DNA of 64,000 nt from Maribacter algicola (lineage in GTDB: Bacteria > Bacteroidota > Bacteroidia > Flavobacteriales > Flavobacteriaceae): contig NZ_QUSX01000001.1 of the NCBI RefSeq assembly GCF_003933245.1, positions 1,550,001 through 1,614,000 of the forward strand, written 5' to 3'. Under the pieces are notes generated by a model, which searched no databases, had not been told where the DNA came from, and was given only the letters and a program-made list of their open reading frames with translations. A program made the position numbers and the translations under genes. Below, piece by piece: positions 23,705-33,792 of the stretch. Every line of letters starts with the position of its first letter. The first letter of the stretch is position 1.

Positions 23705-24057
23705 GAATGAATGGCGTCTTTGGCAGTTTCTATGGTCTTTTTGCTATTCCCAATGAAAACTTTGTCATCCATGATGATTACCGGTCTTTTTAAAAAGGTA
23801 TAATGGTCCAGGATGAGGTCTTTGTAATCTATTTCTCCAAGCTCTTTTTCATGTAATCCCCTTTGCCTAAAGAGTATGGCCCTTTTACTAAAAAGAGCCT
23901 CATAACTATTCGATAAAGCATGCATTTCCTCTAATTGATCTTTGGTAATAGGTTCGGACTTTATGTCCTGAAGTACAAACCCGTCCAAGGGTTCTAGCTC
24001 CTTTAGAATTCTTTGGCAGGTATTACAGGTGCTTAGGTGGTATATTTTTTTGCTCAT
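23701..24057 (-). CDS. ArsC/Spx-family thioredoxin-fold protein
   Basis: A 118-residue protein with CNTC at residues 11-14 (STCNTCQRILKEL) and KRPVIIMDDKVFIGNS near the end, as in ArsC/Spx-like proteins. Both families share this scaffold; the CxxC form is more Spx-like, while the Arg in KRPV is shared with arsenate reductases. A true arsenate reductase is not implied: no other arsenic genes are present. It overlaps the EamA gene. Confidence 0.85.
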   Translation of the reverse strand: MSKKIYHLSTCNTCQRILKELEPLDGFVLQDIKSEPITKDQLEEMHALSNSYEALFSKRAILFRQRGLHEKELGEIDYKDLILDHYTFLKRPVIIMDDKVFIGNSKKTIETAKDAIHS

Positions 24058-24136
24058 GACATATCAAATTGTGGTACAAAGAAACCCAAATCTATTTAAT
24101 TGTACTATTTTTAGGTATCATTAAAATAGCATCGAT

Positions 24137-24595
24137 TTGAATAGTCAATTAGCCCTTACCTTGCAAAACAGGAGACATTTGCACCAAATATTGACCCAAA
24201 CACCCAAAAAGGATTTGTTGAAAATACCCGATGGTTTTAGAAATAATATCTGGTGGAATATTGCCCATGTCGTGGTTACCCAACAAATATTGGTTTATAA
24301 GTTCAGTGCACTACAGATGAGGGTTCCTGATGAACTGGTTGAAAAATTCATGAAAGGTACCACTCCAGATGGAACTGCCACGGATGAGGAGATTATGATG
24401 GTGGCAGATTTTTTGATTTCCACCATTGAATGGACCAAACAGGATTTGGAGGAAGGACTCTTTAAGGAGTACAAACCCTATACGACAAGTGCCGGTTTCC
24501 ATTTGGAAACTCTTGGGGATGCCATCAATTTTAACCTTTTTCACGAAGGTTTGCATATGGCGACCATCCTGACCCAAAAAAGACTATTGAAGTAA
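24137..24595 (+). CDS. DinB-family (YfiT-like) four-helix protein
   Basis: A 152-residue DinB-superfamily protein with the typical metal-binding histidines: one in NIWWNIAHVVVTQQILVYK and a second site in NLFHEGLHMATI near the end. DinB-like proteins bind a divalent metal and some act as thiol-dependent S-transferases (bacillithiol or mycothiol). The start is TTG at 24137, the frame being closed just upstream. It stands alone, divergent from the ArsC/Spx-like gene. Confidence 0.85.
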   Translation: MNSQLALTLQNRRHLHQILTQTPKKDLLKIPDGFRNNIWWNIAHVVVTQQILVYKFSALQMRVPDELVEKFMKGTTPDGTATDEEIMMVADFLISTIEWTKQDLEEGLFKEYKPYTTSAGFHLETLGDAINFNLFHEGLHMATILTQKRLLK

Positions 24596-24600
24596 AATTC

Positions 24601-25341
24601 CTATAAAGATAGTGGTATCAGGTATCGTTGGATTTCCTCAAAGGGCAAGTTCAAAATTATAGGGCCATCCGCATAGGATGCTACTTCATATTGTTCGTAG
24701 AATAACTGCAGGCCATCATTGGTAAAACCTATATTCTCGGGGAGGTAAAATTCATCGCCCTCGAACATGAATCCCGTACTGTTAATGGCTTGGGACGTAG
24801 GAATATTTTCTTGTTCCCTAAATTTTGCTTCGGCAAAACCTTGAAAATCCACGATATCCTTAAAAAGTTCTTCATTGCCAAGTTCGGTGGCTTTTGTTTT
24901 ATCAAAGTTCAAAAAACGGGTACTGCCATATCCATGGGCACCGCCCGTAAAGAGATAATAGTCCAGTTGAATGGTCAATATCCTGTCATTTTCATAGGTT
25001 ACCGCTCCGTTTATCGAGGCTTCCCAAAGGGTGGATTCCTCCGGAAATTTCTCTCTTAATTTGGAATATTCGTTCTGGAACGATTGTATGGCGGAATCGA
25101 TGGAGTTGGCATTCACTTCGTCGTCATACTTTAGGATGAATATAACCTCTTCCCTCAAAGCATTATTGATTACCTCGTCCAACTTCTTGTTTCCCATAGC
25201 CTTAGGTACGGAAATTGTAACCGTCGCACAATTGCTACAGCGCTCGTTGTCAAAACTGGAAGTCTCAAAGATCAGATTCTTATCTTCTTTGCATCCAATA
25301 AAAATCAGTGTTACTAGAAGAATTGAAAGTGTATATTTCAT
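24601..25341 (-). CDS. DUF3298/DUF4163 (RsiV-like) lipoprotein
   Basis: A 246-residue lipoprotein, C17 in TLIFIGCKED. The C-terminal half (about 120-246) shows the DUF3298 signature: YYLFTGGAHGYGSTRFLNFD, a DUF4163-like N-part before it. Members include the sensory part of RsiV, which binds lysozyme, but most have no assigned role. It is convergent with the DinB-like gene and divergent from the cystathionine-type enzyme. Confidence 0.8.
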   Translation of the reverse strand: MKYTLSILLVTLIFIGCKEDKNLIFETSSFDNERCSNCATVTISVPKAMGNKKLDEVINNALREEVIFILKYDDEVNANSIDSAIQSFQNEYSKLREKFPEESTLWEASINGAVTYENDRILTIQLDYYLFTGGAHGYGSTRFLNFDKTKATELGNEELFKDIVDFQGFAEAKFREQENIPTSQAINSTGFMFEGDEFYLPENIGFTNDGLQLFYEQYEVASYADGPIILNLPFEEIQRYLIPLSL

Positions 25342-25425
25342 GGTTATTTGTCAAGGTTGGACAAATGTAAGGCTTCGTTGTAATCCCCAAAAGATAACGA
25401 TACATTTGTATGAATAATTATAGGT

Positions 25426-26580
25426 ATGGCTGCCAATAAATTGAGATTCAATAGTAAGGTTATTCACGGAGGCCAAGAACCAGATAAGGCCTATGGGGCT
25501 GTGATGCCGCCTATTTATCAAACAACGACGTTTGCCCAAAGTTCGCCAGGCAAAAACAAAGGATATGAGTATTCCAGAAGTGCCAACCCCACCAGGACGG
25601 CACTGGAGAACGCCTTGGCAAGTATTGAAAATGGAAATTTTGGACTGACCTTTGCCAGTGGATTGGCCGCAATAGACGCGGTCTTAAAATTATTAAATCC
25701 GGGGGATGAGGTTATTTCAACAAGTGATCTTTATGGAGGTAGCTACCGATTGTTCAAAAAGGTTTTTGAAAACTATGGAATCGTTTTTCATTTTGTAGGA
25801 ACGGAGCATGTTTCCAATATCAAAGACCGAATCAATGAAAAGACAAAATTGATCTGGTTGGAAACACCAACCAACCCTATGATGAACATTGTGGACATTG
25901 AGGCTGTTTCCCAATTGGTAGAACGAAACGAGCTTCTTTTGGCCGTGGACAACACCTTTGCCACGCCTTATTTACAAAAGCCTTTGGACCTTGGCGCCCA
26001 TATTGTTATGCATTCCGCCACCAAGTATCTGGGAGGGCATAGTGATGTCATTTTAGGGGCCTTGGTGGTAAAGGACGAATCATTGGCCAAAAGATTATAT
26101 TTTATCCAAAATGCCAGCGGTGCCGTATCCGGTCCCATGGATAGTTTTCTCGTGCTACGGGGAATCAAGACTTTACACGTGCGTATGCAAAGGCATTGTG
26201 AGAACGGGAAAGCCATTGCAAATTTCCTGCGAAAGCACCCCAAGGTAGAAAAAGTCTATTGGCCCGGGTTTGAAGATCATCCCAATCATAAAATTGCAAG
26301 GAAGCAGATGACCCAATTTGGAGGTATGATTTCCTTTGTGCCCAAGGGAAGCAATTATAACGATGCCATTAAAATTGTAGAGCGCTTAAAACTGTTTACG
26401 TTGGCGGAATCATTGGGCGGTGTTGAAAGTCTTGCCGGACATCCTGCAAGTATGACCCATGCCAGTATACCTAAAGAAGAGCGGGAAAAGATCGGTATTG
26501 TAGATGCATTGATACGTTTGAGTGTGGGAATTGAGGATGTTGAAGACCTTATTGAGGATTTATCGCAAGCCATGGAATAA
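25426..26580 (+). CDS. Trans-sulfuration enzyme (cystathionine gamma-synthase/lyase family)
   Basis: A 384-residue PLP enzyme. The PLP-binding lysine is K200 in SATKYLGGHSD, YEYSRSANPTR at about 48-58 contacts the cofactor of the partner subunit, and D175 in AVDNTFATPY binds the pyridine ring. Family members make or cleave cystathionine or produce homocysteine; synthase and lyase cannot be told apart here. Cytoplasmic tetramer by family analogy. Single gene upstream of gdhA. Confidence 0.92.
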   Translation: MAANKLRFNSKVIHGGQEPDKAYGAVMPPIYQTTTFAQSSPGKNKGYEYSRSANPTRTALENALASIENGNFGLTFASGLAAIDAVLKLLNPGDEVISTSDLYGGSYRLFKKVFENYGIVFHFVGTEHVSNIKDRINEKTKLIWLETPTNPMMNIVDIEAVSQLVERNELLLAVDNTFATPYLQKPLDLGAHIVMHSATKYLGGHSDVILGALVVKDESLAKRLYFIQNASGAVSGPMDSFLVLRGIKTLHVRMQRHCENGKAIANFLRKHPKVEKVYWPGFEDHPNHKIARKQMTQFGGMISFVPKGSNYNDAIKIVERLKLFTLAESLGGVESLAGHPASMTHASIPKEEREKIGIVDALIRLSVGIEDVEDLIEDLSQAME

Positions 26581-26707
26581 TGGCTCATTTAATGTATTGT
26601 TTAACGGGAAACCCTATTTATTTTTCAGGGATATCAAATGTTTGTCATTAAAACCATAATTTTTAATGTATTATGAAATATTTAGGTATATAATTATAAT
26701 AATAACA

Positions 26708-26715
26708 TAATTTTG
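26708..26715 (+). promoter_or_regulatory. Candidate -7 element of gdhA
   Basis: TAATTTTG matches TANNTTTG exactly, 38 bases before the gdhA start and within an AT-rich leader of 170 bases. No clear -33 TTG. Confidence 0.35.
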
Positions 26716-26753
26716 CCGATATATTTTGAATTCAATAATTTAAATCGACGTTA

Positions 26754-28106
26754 ATGAGCTCAATGAAAGCAAAAATAGATGCATTTATGGATGAGGTGAA
26801 GTCCCGAAATGGACATGAACCAGAATTCATTCAAGCCGTTCAAGAAGTGGCAGATACGGTAATACCTTATATTGCCGATAATGATATATATAACGGCAAG
26901 AATATCCTCTTAAGAATGGTGGAACCGGAAAGATTGATTTCCTTCAGGGTCGCTTGGGTCGATGATGCGGGCGAAATCCATGTAAACCGTGGATATCGCA
27001 TACAGATGAATTCTGCCATTGGACCCTACAAAGGTGGTTTGCGCTTTCATCCAACGGTAAATGCAAGTATCCTTAAATTTTTGGCTTTTGAGCAAGTATT
27101 CAAAAATAGTTTGACTACCCTTCCCATGGGAGGTGGTAAAGGAGGATCGGATTTTGACCCCAAAGGTAAATCTGACGATGAGGTAATGCGTTTCTGCCAT
27201 GCCTTTATGTTGGAACTTAATAGGCACATAGGTCCCAATACTGATGTGCCCGCGGGGGATATAGGTGTTGGCGCTCGTGAAATTGGGTACTTGTTCGGGA
27301 TGTACAAAAAAATCCGAAATGAGTTTACCGGGGTTTTGACCGGTAAGGGTCTTTCCTGGGGCGGTTCCAAAATCCGTCCAGAGGCTACCGGATATGGTAC
27401 CGTTTACTTTGCCGAAAACATGTTGAAAACCAAGAATGAGAACCTTGACGGTAAAACCGTTGTAATTTCTGGATCAGGCAACGTAGCACAGTATGCCGCT
27501 GAAAAGGTAATCCAACTAGGTGGTAAGGTCGTCACACTTTCAGATTCCAGTGGCTATATCTATGATGCCGATGGTATCGATACAGAAAAGCTGAAATTCG
27601 TTATGGACCTAAAAAACAATAAGCGCGCACGTATTTCTGAATATGTTAAGGAATATCCCAACGCGGAATATAGAGATGGTAAAACTCCTTGGGACGTGAA
27701 GTGCGATATAGCCTTGCCATGTGCCACCCAGAACGAGTTGAATGAAAAGGATGCCAAGAAACTATTGGACAACGGATGTATCTGTGTTGCCGAAGGGGCC
27801 AATATGCCTTGTACCGCAGACGCCGTACATGCCTTTCACAACGCAAAAATCCTTTTTGCACCTGGAAAGGCTTCCAATGCAGGTGGTGTTGCAACCTCAG
27901 GACTTGAGATGTCACAAAACTCCTTGCGTATAAGTTGGACCCGAGAGGAGGTCGATGAACGCTTAAAAGGTATCATGTCAGATATCCACGATTCTTGTAT
28001 CGAGTACGGTATGGAGGAAAATGGCTATTGTAATTACGTAAAAGGTGCCAACATCGCCGGTTTCGTAAAAGTGGCGGATGCCATGTTGGCCCAAGGGGTC
28101 ATTTAA
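26754..28106 (+). CDS. gdhA: NADP-type glutamate dehydrogenase
   Basis: A 450-residue hexameric-type glutamate dehydrogenase. The catalytic Lys is K129 in PMGGGKGGSDFDPKGK, the 2-oxoglutarate region is GPYKGGLRFHP (about 90-100), and the Rossmann fingerprint GSGNVAQYAAE (about 240) binds the cofactor. Length matches the assimilatory NADP enzyme. It converts 2-oxoglutarate and ammonia to glutamate in the cytoplasm. A strong terminator follows directly, so it is monocistronic. Confidence 0.95.
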   Translation: MSSMKAKIDAFMDEVKSRNGHEPEFIQAVQEVADTVIPYIADNDIYNGKNILLRMVEPERLISFRVAWVDDAGEIHVNRGYRIQMNSAIGPYKGGLRFHPTVNASILKFLAFEQVFKNSLTTLPMGGGKGGSDFDPKGKSDDEVMRFCHAFMLELNRHIGPNTDVPAGDIGVGAREIGYLFGMYKKIRNEFTGVLTGKGLSWGGSKIRPEATGYGTVYFAENMLKTKNENLDGKTVVISGSGNVAQYAAEKVIQLGGKVVTLSDSSGYIYDADGIDTEKLKFVMDLKNNKRARISEYVKEYPNAEYRDGKTPWDVKCDIALPCATQNELNEKDAKKLLDNGCICVAEGANMPCTADAVHAFHNAKILFAPGKASNAGGVATSGLEMSQNSLRISWTREEVDERLKGIMSDIHDSCIEYGMEENGYCNYVKGANIAGFVKVADAMLAQGVI

Positions 28107-28127
28107 AGGAATATACTTTATTGTAAG

Positions 28128-28155
28128 GCCCATCCTTTTTAAGGATGGGCTTTTT
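28128..28155 (+). terminator. Terminator of gdhA
   Basis: GCCCATCC and GGATGGGC form an 8-bp stem (28128-28150) with a 7-base loop and five T residues, 20 bases after the gdhA stop. Confidence 0.85.
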
Positions 28156-28224
28156 GTTAGGTATAAGATCAGATTGGACAGTAGCATCATATTTTATCCT
28201 ATTTTTATGCCCTAAAACAAGGGC

Positions 28225-29667
28225 TTGCTATTCAATTCTTTTGAGTTTTTGGTTTTTCTGATTGTTGTCTTTGGGCTCTATTGGCTCGTTTTCAACACCA
28301 AAACCAAGTATCAGAATGTATTACTGTTACTAGCGTCCTATAGCTTCTATGGATGGTGGGACTATAGGTTTCTGTCCCTTATTTTCATATCCACACTGGT
28401 GGACTATGTAGTAGGCCTTCAAATTCACGGAACCGTTAAAGCATCCCAAAGAAAAGTATTATTGGGAATAAGTATGGCCTTTAATATTGGTCTGTTGGCA
28501 TTTTTTAAATACTTCAATTTTTTTGTGGATTCATGGATCCAAGTATTGGACAATCTAGGATATCACACAAAGAATACATGGTCGTTGAACATCATACTTC
28601 CCGTAGGAATTTCCTTTTATACCTTTCAGACAATGTCCTATACCATTGATGTATATCGAAAGAAACTGGTACCAACCAAAGACTTTATTTCCTTTGCGGC
28701 CTTCGTTTCCTTCTTTCCACAGTTGGTAGCGGGGCCTATAGAACGTGCCTCTAATCTGCTGCCACAAATATTGGGAAAGAGGAACTTTTCCTATGAAAAG
28801 GGGATGCAGGGATTACGGCTAATTTTATGGGGCTTGGTGAAAAAGGTTGTAATTGCTGATGTTTTGGCCCTTAAGGTGGATGATATCTTTGGAAACTACC
28901 ATGACTTTGGAGGTGGAGTACTCTGGTTGGGAGCCATCTATTTTGCCATTCAGATCTATTGTGATTTCAGTGGATATTCTGATATCGCCATTGGGGTGTC
29001 CAAATTGTTCGGTATCGAATTAATGTCAAATTTCAAGTTTCCCTACTTTTCAAGAAATGTGGGTGAATTTTGGCGGAGATGGCATATTTCCTTGTCCACA
29101 TGGTTTAGGGATTATCTTTATATCCCCCTTGGAGGTTCACGCAATGGCAAATGGAAATCGCTGCGTAACGTATTTATAATATTTTTGGTAAGTGGACTGT
29201 GGCACGGGGCCAATTGGACCTTTGTAGTATGGGGGGGGCTCCACGCACTGTTGTTCGTTCCCAGTTATATCATGGGGCGAAATAGAAAATATACCGATGC
29301 CATTGTTGCGGAAAACTCTTGGTTTCCCACTCTAAGGGAATTCGCTGAAATACTGTTGACCTTTTTATTGGTTGTTTTGGCATGGGTGTTTTTTCGAAGC
29401 GAATCATTGGCATCCGCTTTGGAATACCTGACTTTTATGTTCACCAAACTGGATTTTCCACTGATTTATAAAAATGGTCTGTACAGTGTAGGGTCCCTGC
29501 TCTTTTTGGATTGGATTTTTAGAAAGGATGAACGTCTCAATTTTACTTTTTTAAAGAATATCAACAAAAAAGTGTTGGGTTTTGTGGAAGTAGCGGTCCT
29601 GGTCATAGTGGTATACCTTATTAGTTTGAATACCAGTTCAAGTCAATTCATTTATTTTCAATTTTAG
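28225..29667 (+). CDS. MBOAT-family O-acyltransferase (AlgI-like)
   Basis: A 480-residue membrane protein starting LFNSFEFLVFLIVVFGLYW (TTG start at 28225), with about ten membrane segments. The MBOAT catalytic His is in SGLWHGANWTFVVWG near residue 330, and QIYCDFSGYSDIAIG at about 240 is the DFxGYSD motif of AlgI. Such proteins move acetyl groups across the inner membrane to O-acetylate an exopolysaccharide or cell-wall polymer. The next gene starts one base after the stop. Confidence 0.93.
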   Translation: MLFNSFEFLVFLIVVFGLYWLVFNTKTKYQNVLLLLASYSFYGWWDYRFLSLIFISTLVDYVVGLQIHGTVKASQRKVLLGISMAFNIGLLAFFKYFNFFVDSWIQVLDNLGYHTKNTWSLNIILPVGISFYTFQTMSYTIDVYRKKLVPTKDFISFAAFVSFFPQLVAGPIERASNLLPQILGKRNFSYEKGMQGLRLILWGLVKKVVIADVLALKVDDIFGNYHDFGGGVLWLGAIYFAIQIYCDFSGYSDIAIGVSKLFGIELMSNFKFPYFSRNVGEFWRRWHISLSTWFRDYLYIPLGGSRNGKWKSLRNVFIIFLVSGLWHGANWTFVVWGGLHALLFVPSYIMGRNRKYTDAIVAENSWFPTLREFAEILLTFLLVVLAWVFFRSESLASALEYLTFMFTKLDFPLIYKNGLYSVGSLLFLDWIFRKDERLNFTFLKNINKKVLGFVEVAVLVIVVYLISLNTSSSQFIYFQF

Positions 29668-30624
29668 ATGAAAGCATTTCTCAAAAAGACAGCAATTTTT
29701 GGTTTGACGGTGCTGGCATACTTTTCTGCTACGAGTATTTATAATTACACGATCGACCCTTATGGAATTTTTGGAAACAGGAGGGAATTCAAGGGTCTAC
29801 GGCCAAATGAACACAGTTTAAAAACCAATTATGTACTGCAAAACCCAAATATGTTCAACAGTTTTCTGTTTTCCAATTCCAAAGGAGGCGTACTGCATGT
29901 GAACCAATTGAATACAGCGGAATCCAGATGGTACAATATGACCTATTCATTAGGTACTCCAGAAGAATTCTATAAGAGCCTGTTGCTTTTTCTTGAGAAC
30001 GATGTTCAAGTGGATAACATTATTTTAGCTATGGATGAAGGGGTTATCTACGAGCGAACGAGTGCCCATGAGAACGACGCCTCTCGAAAGTTCGTAAACC
30101 TACAGGAGAATAAAATCCAATGGGAGTTTCTATTCTTGCCCATTTCCATCAAGAAAATTTTGGGGGCCGATCTGAGTAAAAAGTATATTGAGCACGATAT
30201 ATATACCGATGGCAATTATTACGCAAATAATGCTTATGAAACGGACTGCAGGCTTCATGAGAATTTGGAGATACTAGATATTCCAGATGCGGTACCCATT
30301 CATCCACTGGATTTTTCTTCACAAATTGAAATTCTTAAGAAAATCAAACTATTGTGCGAACAAAGGGGTATCAAGCTAACCTTTCTGGTACACCCCAATT
30401 CTTATGAAAATTATATTAGTTCCACGGAAAGGAGGATACAATTTGGCTATCTCTTGGATGTACTTGAAAATAATGGTTTTGAACTCTTTAGGCCATACGG
30501 TTCAAAAGTATTGGGTGTAAGCCCCTGTTACTGGTTGGATAAGCACCACTACACTAAAAATATTGGGGATATAATATTAAATGAATACTCCCAGTATTGG
30601 ATGAACAGAGCAATAAGGCAGTAA
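29668..30624 (+). CDS. SGNH-like partner of the MBOAT acyltransferase
   Basis: A 318-residue protein with one N-terminal membrane helix (about 9-27) and a periplasmic domain. Block-I-like FLFSNSKGG (about 66-74) and a C-terminal WLDKHHYTKNIGD (Asp and His) resemble the Ser-Asp-His set of SGNH/AlgX-type enzymes, though I cannot assign the Ser with confidence. The start follows the MBOAT stop with no gap, giving a two-gene unit. Likely it transfers the acetyl group to a polysaccharide. Confidence 0.75.
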   Translation: MKAFLKKTAIFGLTVLAYFSATSIYNYTIDPYGIFGNRREFKGLRPNEHSLKTNYVLQNPNMFNSFLFSNSKGGVLHVNQLNTAESRWYNMTYSLGTPEEFYKSLLLFLENDVQVDNIILAMDEGVIYERTSAHENDASRKFVNLQENKIQWEFLFLPISIKKILGADLSKKYIEHDIYTDGNYYANNAYETDCRLHENLEILDIPDAVPIHPLDFSSQIEILKKIKLLCEQRGIKLTFLVHPNSYENYISSTERRIQFGYLLDVLENNGFELFRPYGSKVLGVSPCYWLDKHHYTKNIGDIILNEYSQYWMNRAIRQ

Positions 30625-30651
30625 AGGATATCTTTGTAAAAACCTTTTTTA

Positions 30652-31371
30652 ATGCAGGTAACCACCAAGGCCATTGTATTGACTTCCATTAAATATGGGG
30701 ACACAAGTTTGATCGTGCGTATTTATACGGAATCCGATGGGCTAAAATCCTATTTGTTAAGGGGCATTTTGGCTTCAAAAAAGGGAAAGGTAAGAAAAGC
30801 GTTGTTCCATCCACTTTCCCAACTTGAAATAGTCGCCAACCATAGAAATAAAGGCTCCTTGGAAAGTATAAAGGAAGCAAAGATCTACTACCATTATCAG
30901 AACGTCCATAGCAATATGGTAAAAAATGCCATGGCCCTGTTTCTGGCGGAAATGCTCGCCAATAGTATCCACGAGGAAGAAAGTAACAAGGAATTGTTCC
31001 GGTTTCTGGAGGCATCCTTGCAGTGGATGGATATCCATACGGAAATATCCAATTTCCATCTCTACTTTTTGCTACTATTGACCAAGTATCTAGGGTTTTA
31101 CCCAGATTTGGATAAGGTGGATGCCCCGTATTTTGACCTGTTGGAAGGTGAGTTTGTCTCCACCACGTCTTTAAATCCCATGCTCTACGGTGAAAATATT
31201 TCGTATTTCAAATCCTTTTTAGGCATAAATTTTGATGGAATAAGTACTGTAAAAATGAGAAAAAAAAACAGGCAGGAACTCCTTCAATCCTTGGTTTTGT
31301 ATTATGAATTGCATTTGCAAGGTTTTAGAAAACCGAAATCATTGGCGGTTCTAAATGAGGTGTTTAGTTAG
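30652..31371 (+). CDS. recO: DNA repair protein RecO
   Basis: A 239-residue RecO. The N-terminal OB-fold (about 1-80; VTTKAIVLTSIKYGDTSLIV) and the helical C-terminal half are clear. The zinc cysteines of many RecO proteins are absent, as is common in this phylum. RecO loads RecA onto SSB-coated single-stranded DNA with RecR. The gene is followed by a TonB receptor whose start lies one base after its stop. Confidence 0.9.
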   Translation: MQVTTKAIVLTSIKYGDTSLIVRIYTESDGLKSYLLRGILASKKGKVRKALFHPLSQLEIVANHRNKGSLESIKEAKIYYHYQNVHSNMVKNAMALFLAEMLANSIHEEESNKELFRFLEASLQWMDIHTEISNFHLYFLLLLTKYLGFYPDLDKVDAPYFDLLEGEFVSTTSLNPMLYGENISYFKSFLGINFDGISTVKMRKKNRQELLQSLVLYYELHLQGFRKPKSLAVLNEVFS

Positions 31372-31372
31372 T

Positions 31373-33784
31373 ATGAGCAGAATTTTACCCCTACTTTTTC
31401 TTTTATATGGTTGTATAGGGTGGTCCCAACAAGTGACCGTCTTGGATGATGATACCCATGAGCCCATCCCAAATGTGGCCGTATTTAACCCGGATAAGAC
31501 CAAAATAAGTGTGACCGATTTCGACGGAAATTTTGATTTCACCCCTTTTTTAAATGAGGAGCGATTGATTCTAAGGCATTTGAGTTACGAAACAAAAAAG
31601 CTAACGCGTCTTCAGTTAGTCAAAAATGGGTACAAGGTATTTTTACTAATGAAACCTGAGCGATTGGACGAGGTGGTCATGTCCGTCTCCAAGTGGGAGC
31701 AACAAAAGAAGGAGGTACCCAACAAAATCGTTTCCATAGATGCCCAGACTATTGCGATGAATACGCCACAGACTTCAGCGGATCTTTTGCAGAGCAGTGG
31801 AAAGGTCTTTGTCCAAAAAAGTCAATTGGGAGGAGGAAGTCCTATGATAAGGGGGTTTGCCACCAACAGGCTGGTACTATCCGTGGATGGGGTTCGTATG
31901 AACAATGCAATATTCAGAGGCGGAAACTTGCAGAATGTCATATCCATTGACCCCTTCAACATCAGGAATACCGAAATCATTTTTGGTCCTGGATCGGTTA
32001 TTTATGGAAGTGATGCCATTGGCGGTGTCATGAACTTTTACACGAAACAGCCTACGTTGAGCCAAAAGGAAACTGCTGAAATCTCGGGGAACGCCATTTA
32101 TAGATTCTCCTCGGCAAATACAGAAAATACGGTTAACGCCAATGTAAACATCGGCAAGGAGAAATGGGCGTCCTTGACCAGTTTTTCTTATAATAGCTTT
32201 CAGGATTTAACAATGGGGAAACATGGTCCGGATTCCTATTTGAGGAACTCTTTCGTGAAAACCTTAAATGGGGAAGATATCCTCGTGCCAAACGAAAACC
32301 CAAGAAATCAGGTCCCTACGGGTTATGATCAAAGGAACTTCATGCAGAAATTCCTTTACAGACCCCATGTAAACTGGGATTTGAACTTGGGAATCCATTA
32401 CTCGGAAACATCGGATTATTCCCGTTTTGACAGGCTTATTAGGCCTTCACGCGATGGTCAAGGATTAAGGTCGGCAGAATGGTATTATGGCCCACAAAAA
32501 TGGTTTATGGGCAATGTGCAGTTAAAAAAGAAAGGCAACGGAAAATTGTACGATGGACTCAAACTCACCGCAGCCTACCAATTTTTTGAAGAAAGTAGGA
32601 ATGACAGGGATTTTCAGGGCACCGTATTAAATACCACGCGCGAAAAGGTGGATGCGTTAAACCTGAACTTAGATTTTGAAAACAAGAAAATTGGGAATTT
32701 TAAACTGTATTACGGGGGGGAGTTTATTTTTAACAAGGTTGGTTCAACAGGTATGGACACCAACATAATCACCGGGGAAATGGCATCTGCAGCGTCCAGA
32801 TATCCAGACGGTGCCACTTGGAAAAGTTTGGCAGGCTATCTAAATGGGGAATACAAGGCTAAGCCTAACTTCATTTTAATGTCCGGTTTACGGTATAGCC
32901 ATGTTTGGATAGATGCGTTGTTCAATCGTACTTTTTATGCGTTTCCTTTTGAGAATGCGGATGTTAGTACAGGAGCACTAACTGGAAGTGTGGGTTTCAG
33001 TTGGTTTCCAAAACAAAACCTTCAAATTACGTTTAACGGATCAACTGGTTTTAGGGCCCCCAATGTAGACGATATAGGGAAAATATTCGATTCTGAACCG
33101 GGCTCCGTGGTAGTTCCCAACCCAGACCTGGAATCTGAATACGCGTACAATGTAGAGTTGGGAGTTCATAAGAATTTTAAGGATAAACTTGTATTGAAAG
33201 GGACTACCTTCTATACGTATTTGGTAGATGCCTTGGTTCGAAGGGACTTTACCTTTAATGGCTTAACGCAAATTGAGTACGGAGGCGAGTTGAGCAATGT
33301 TCAGGCCATACAGAATGCCGCAAAGGCCTATGTTTATGGTTTTGAGTTTGGATTGGATGCATATTTGTCAGATCAATGGTCCCTTTCGTCCAATCTTACC
33401 ATTACCGAAGGGATTGAGGAGGAAGAGGACGGTACGGACTCACCGGCAAGACATGCGCCACCTACTTTTGGTGATTTTCATGTAAAATGGAAGAAGGAGA
33501 AAATATCCACTGATTTTTTCCTGAATTATAATGGTGAGGTAGCCAATGATCAATTGGCAATATCTGAACAATCCAAGGATTACATCTACGAGAGGGATGA
33601 AAATGGAGATCCTTTTTCACCATCCTGGTATACCTTGAACTTTCGTTCCCAATACGCCATTGCGAACAACCTCAAAGCAACGCTAAGTTTGGAAAACATA
33701 ACCAATCAGAGGTATAGGACCTATTCTTCCGGAATTGTTGCTCCGGGAAGTAATTTAATATTGGGGATAGGGTACCATTTTTAG
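31373..33784 (+). CDS. TonB-dependent outer-membrane receptor
   Basis: A receptor of 803 residues with a signal peptide (MSRILPLLFLLYGCIGWSQ), a carboxypeptidase-like CarboxypepD_reg domain (about 20-95), a plug domain (ending near 220; SAIGGV-like loop GSDAIGGVMNFY) and a 22-stranded barrel finishing in LILGIGYHF. The ligand is unknown. The ATG at 31373 is preferred to one in frame at 31355, which lies inside recO. Followed by a terminator. Confidence 0.92.
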   Translation: MSRILPLLFLLYGCIGWSQQVTVLDDDTHEPIPNVAVFNPDKTKISVTDFDGNFDFTPFLNEERLILRHLSYETKKLTRLQLVKNGYKVFLLMKPERLDEVVMSVSKWEQQKKEVPNKIVSIDAQTIAMNTPQTSADLLQSSGKVFVQKSQLGGGSPMIRGFATNRLVLSVDGVRMNNAIFRGGNLQNVISIDPFNIRNTEIIFGPGSVIYGSDAIGGVMNFYTKQPTLSQKETAEISGNAIYRFSSANTENTVNANVNIGKEKWASLTSFSYNSFQDLTMGKHGPDSYLRNSFVKTLNGEDILVPNENPRNQVPTGYDQRNFMQKFLYRPHVNWDLNLGIHYSETSDYSRFDRLIRPSRDGQGLRSAEWYYGPQKWFMGNVQLKKKGNGKLYDGLKLTAAYQFFEESRNDRDFQGTVLNTTREKVDALNLNLDFENKKIGNFKLYYGGEFIFNKVGSTGMDTNIITGEMASAASRYPDGATWKSLAGYLNGEYKAKPNFILMSGLRYSHVWIDALFNRTFYAFPFENADVSTGALTGSVGFSWFPKQNLQITFNGSTGFRAPNVDDIGKIFDSEPGSVVVPNPDLESEYAYNVELGVHKNFKDKLVLKGTTFYTYLVDALVRRDFTFNGLTQIEYGGELSNVQAIQNAAKAYVYGFEFGLDAYLSDQWSLSSNLTITEGIEEEEDGTDSPARHAPPTFGDFHVKWKKEKISTDFFLNYNGEVANDQLAISEQSKDYIYERDENGDPFSPSWYTLNFRSQYAIANNLKATLSLENITNQRYRTYSSGIVAPGSNLILGIGYHF

Positions 33785-33792
33785 TATAAAAA

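Noticed and set aside
23701..24057. Arsenic resistance operon
   Set aside because: Only an ArsC/Spx-like gene is present; its partner is an EamA transporter, with no ArsR or ArsB.
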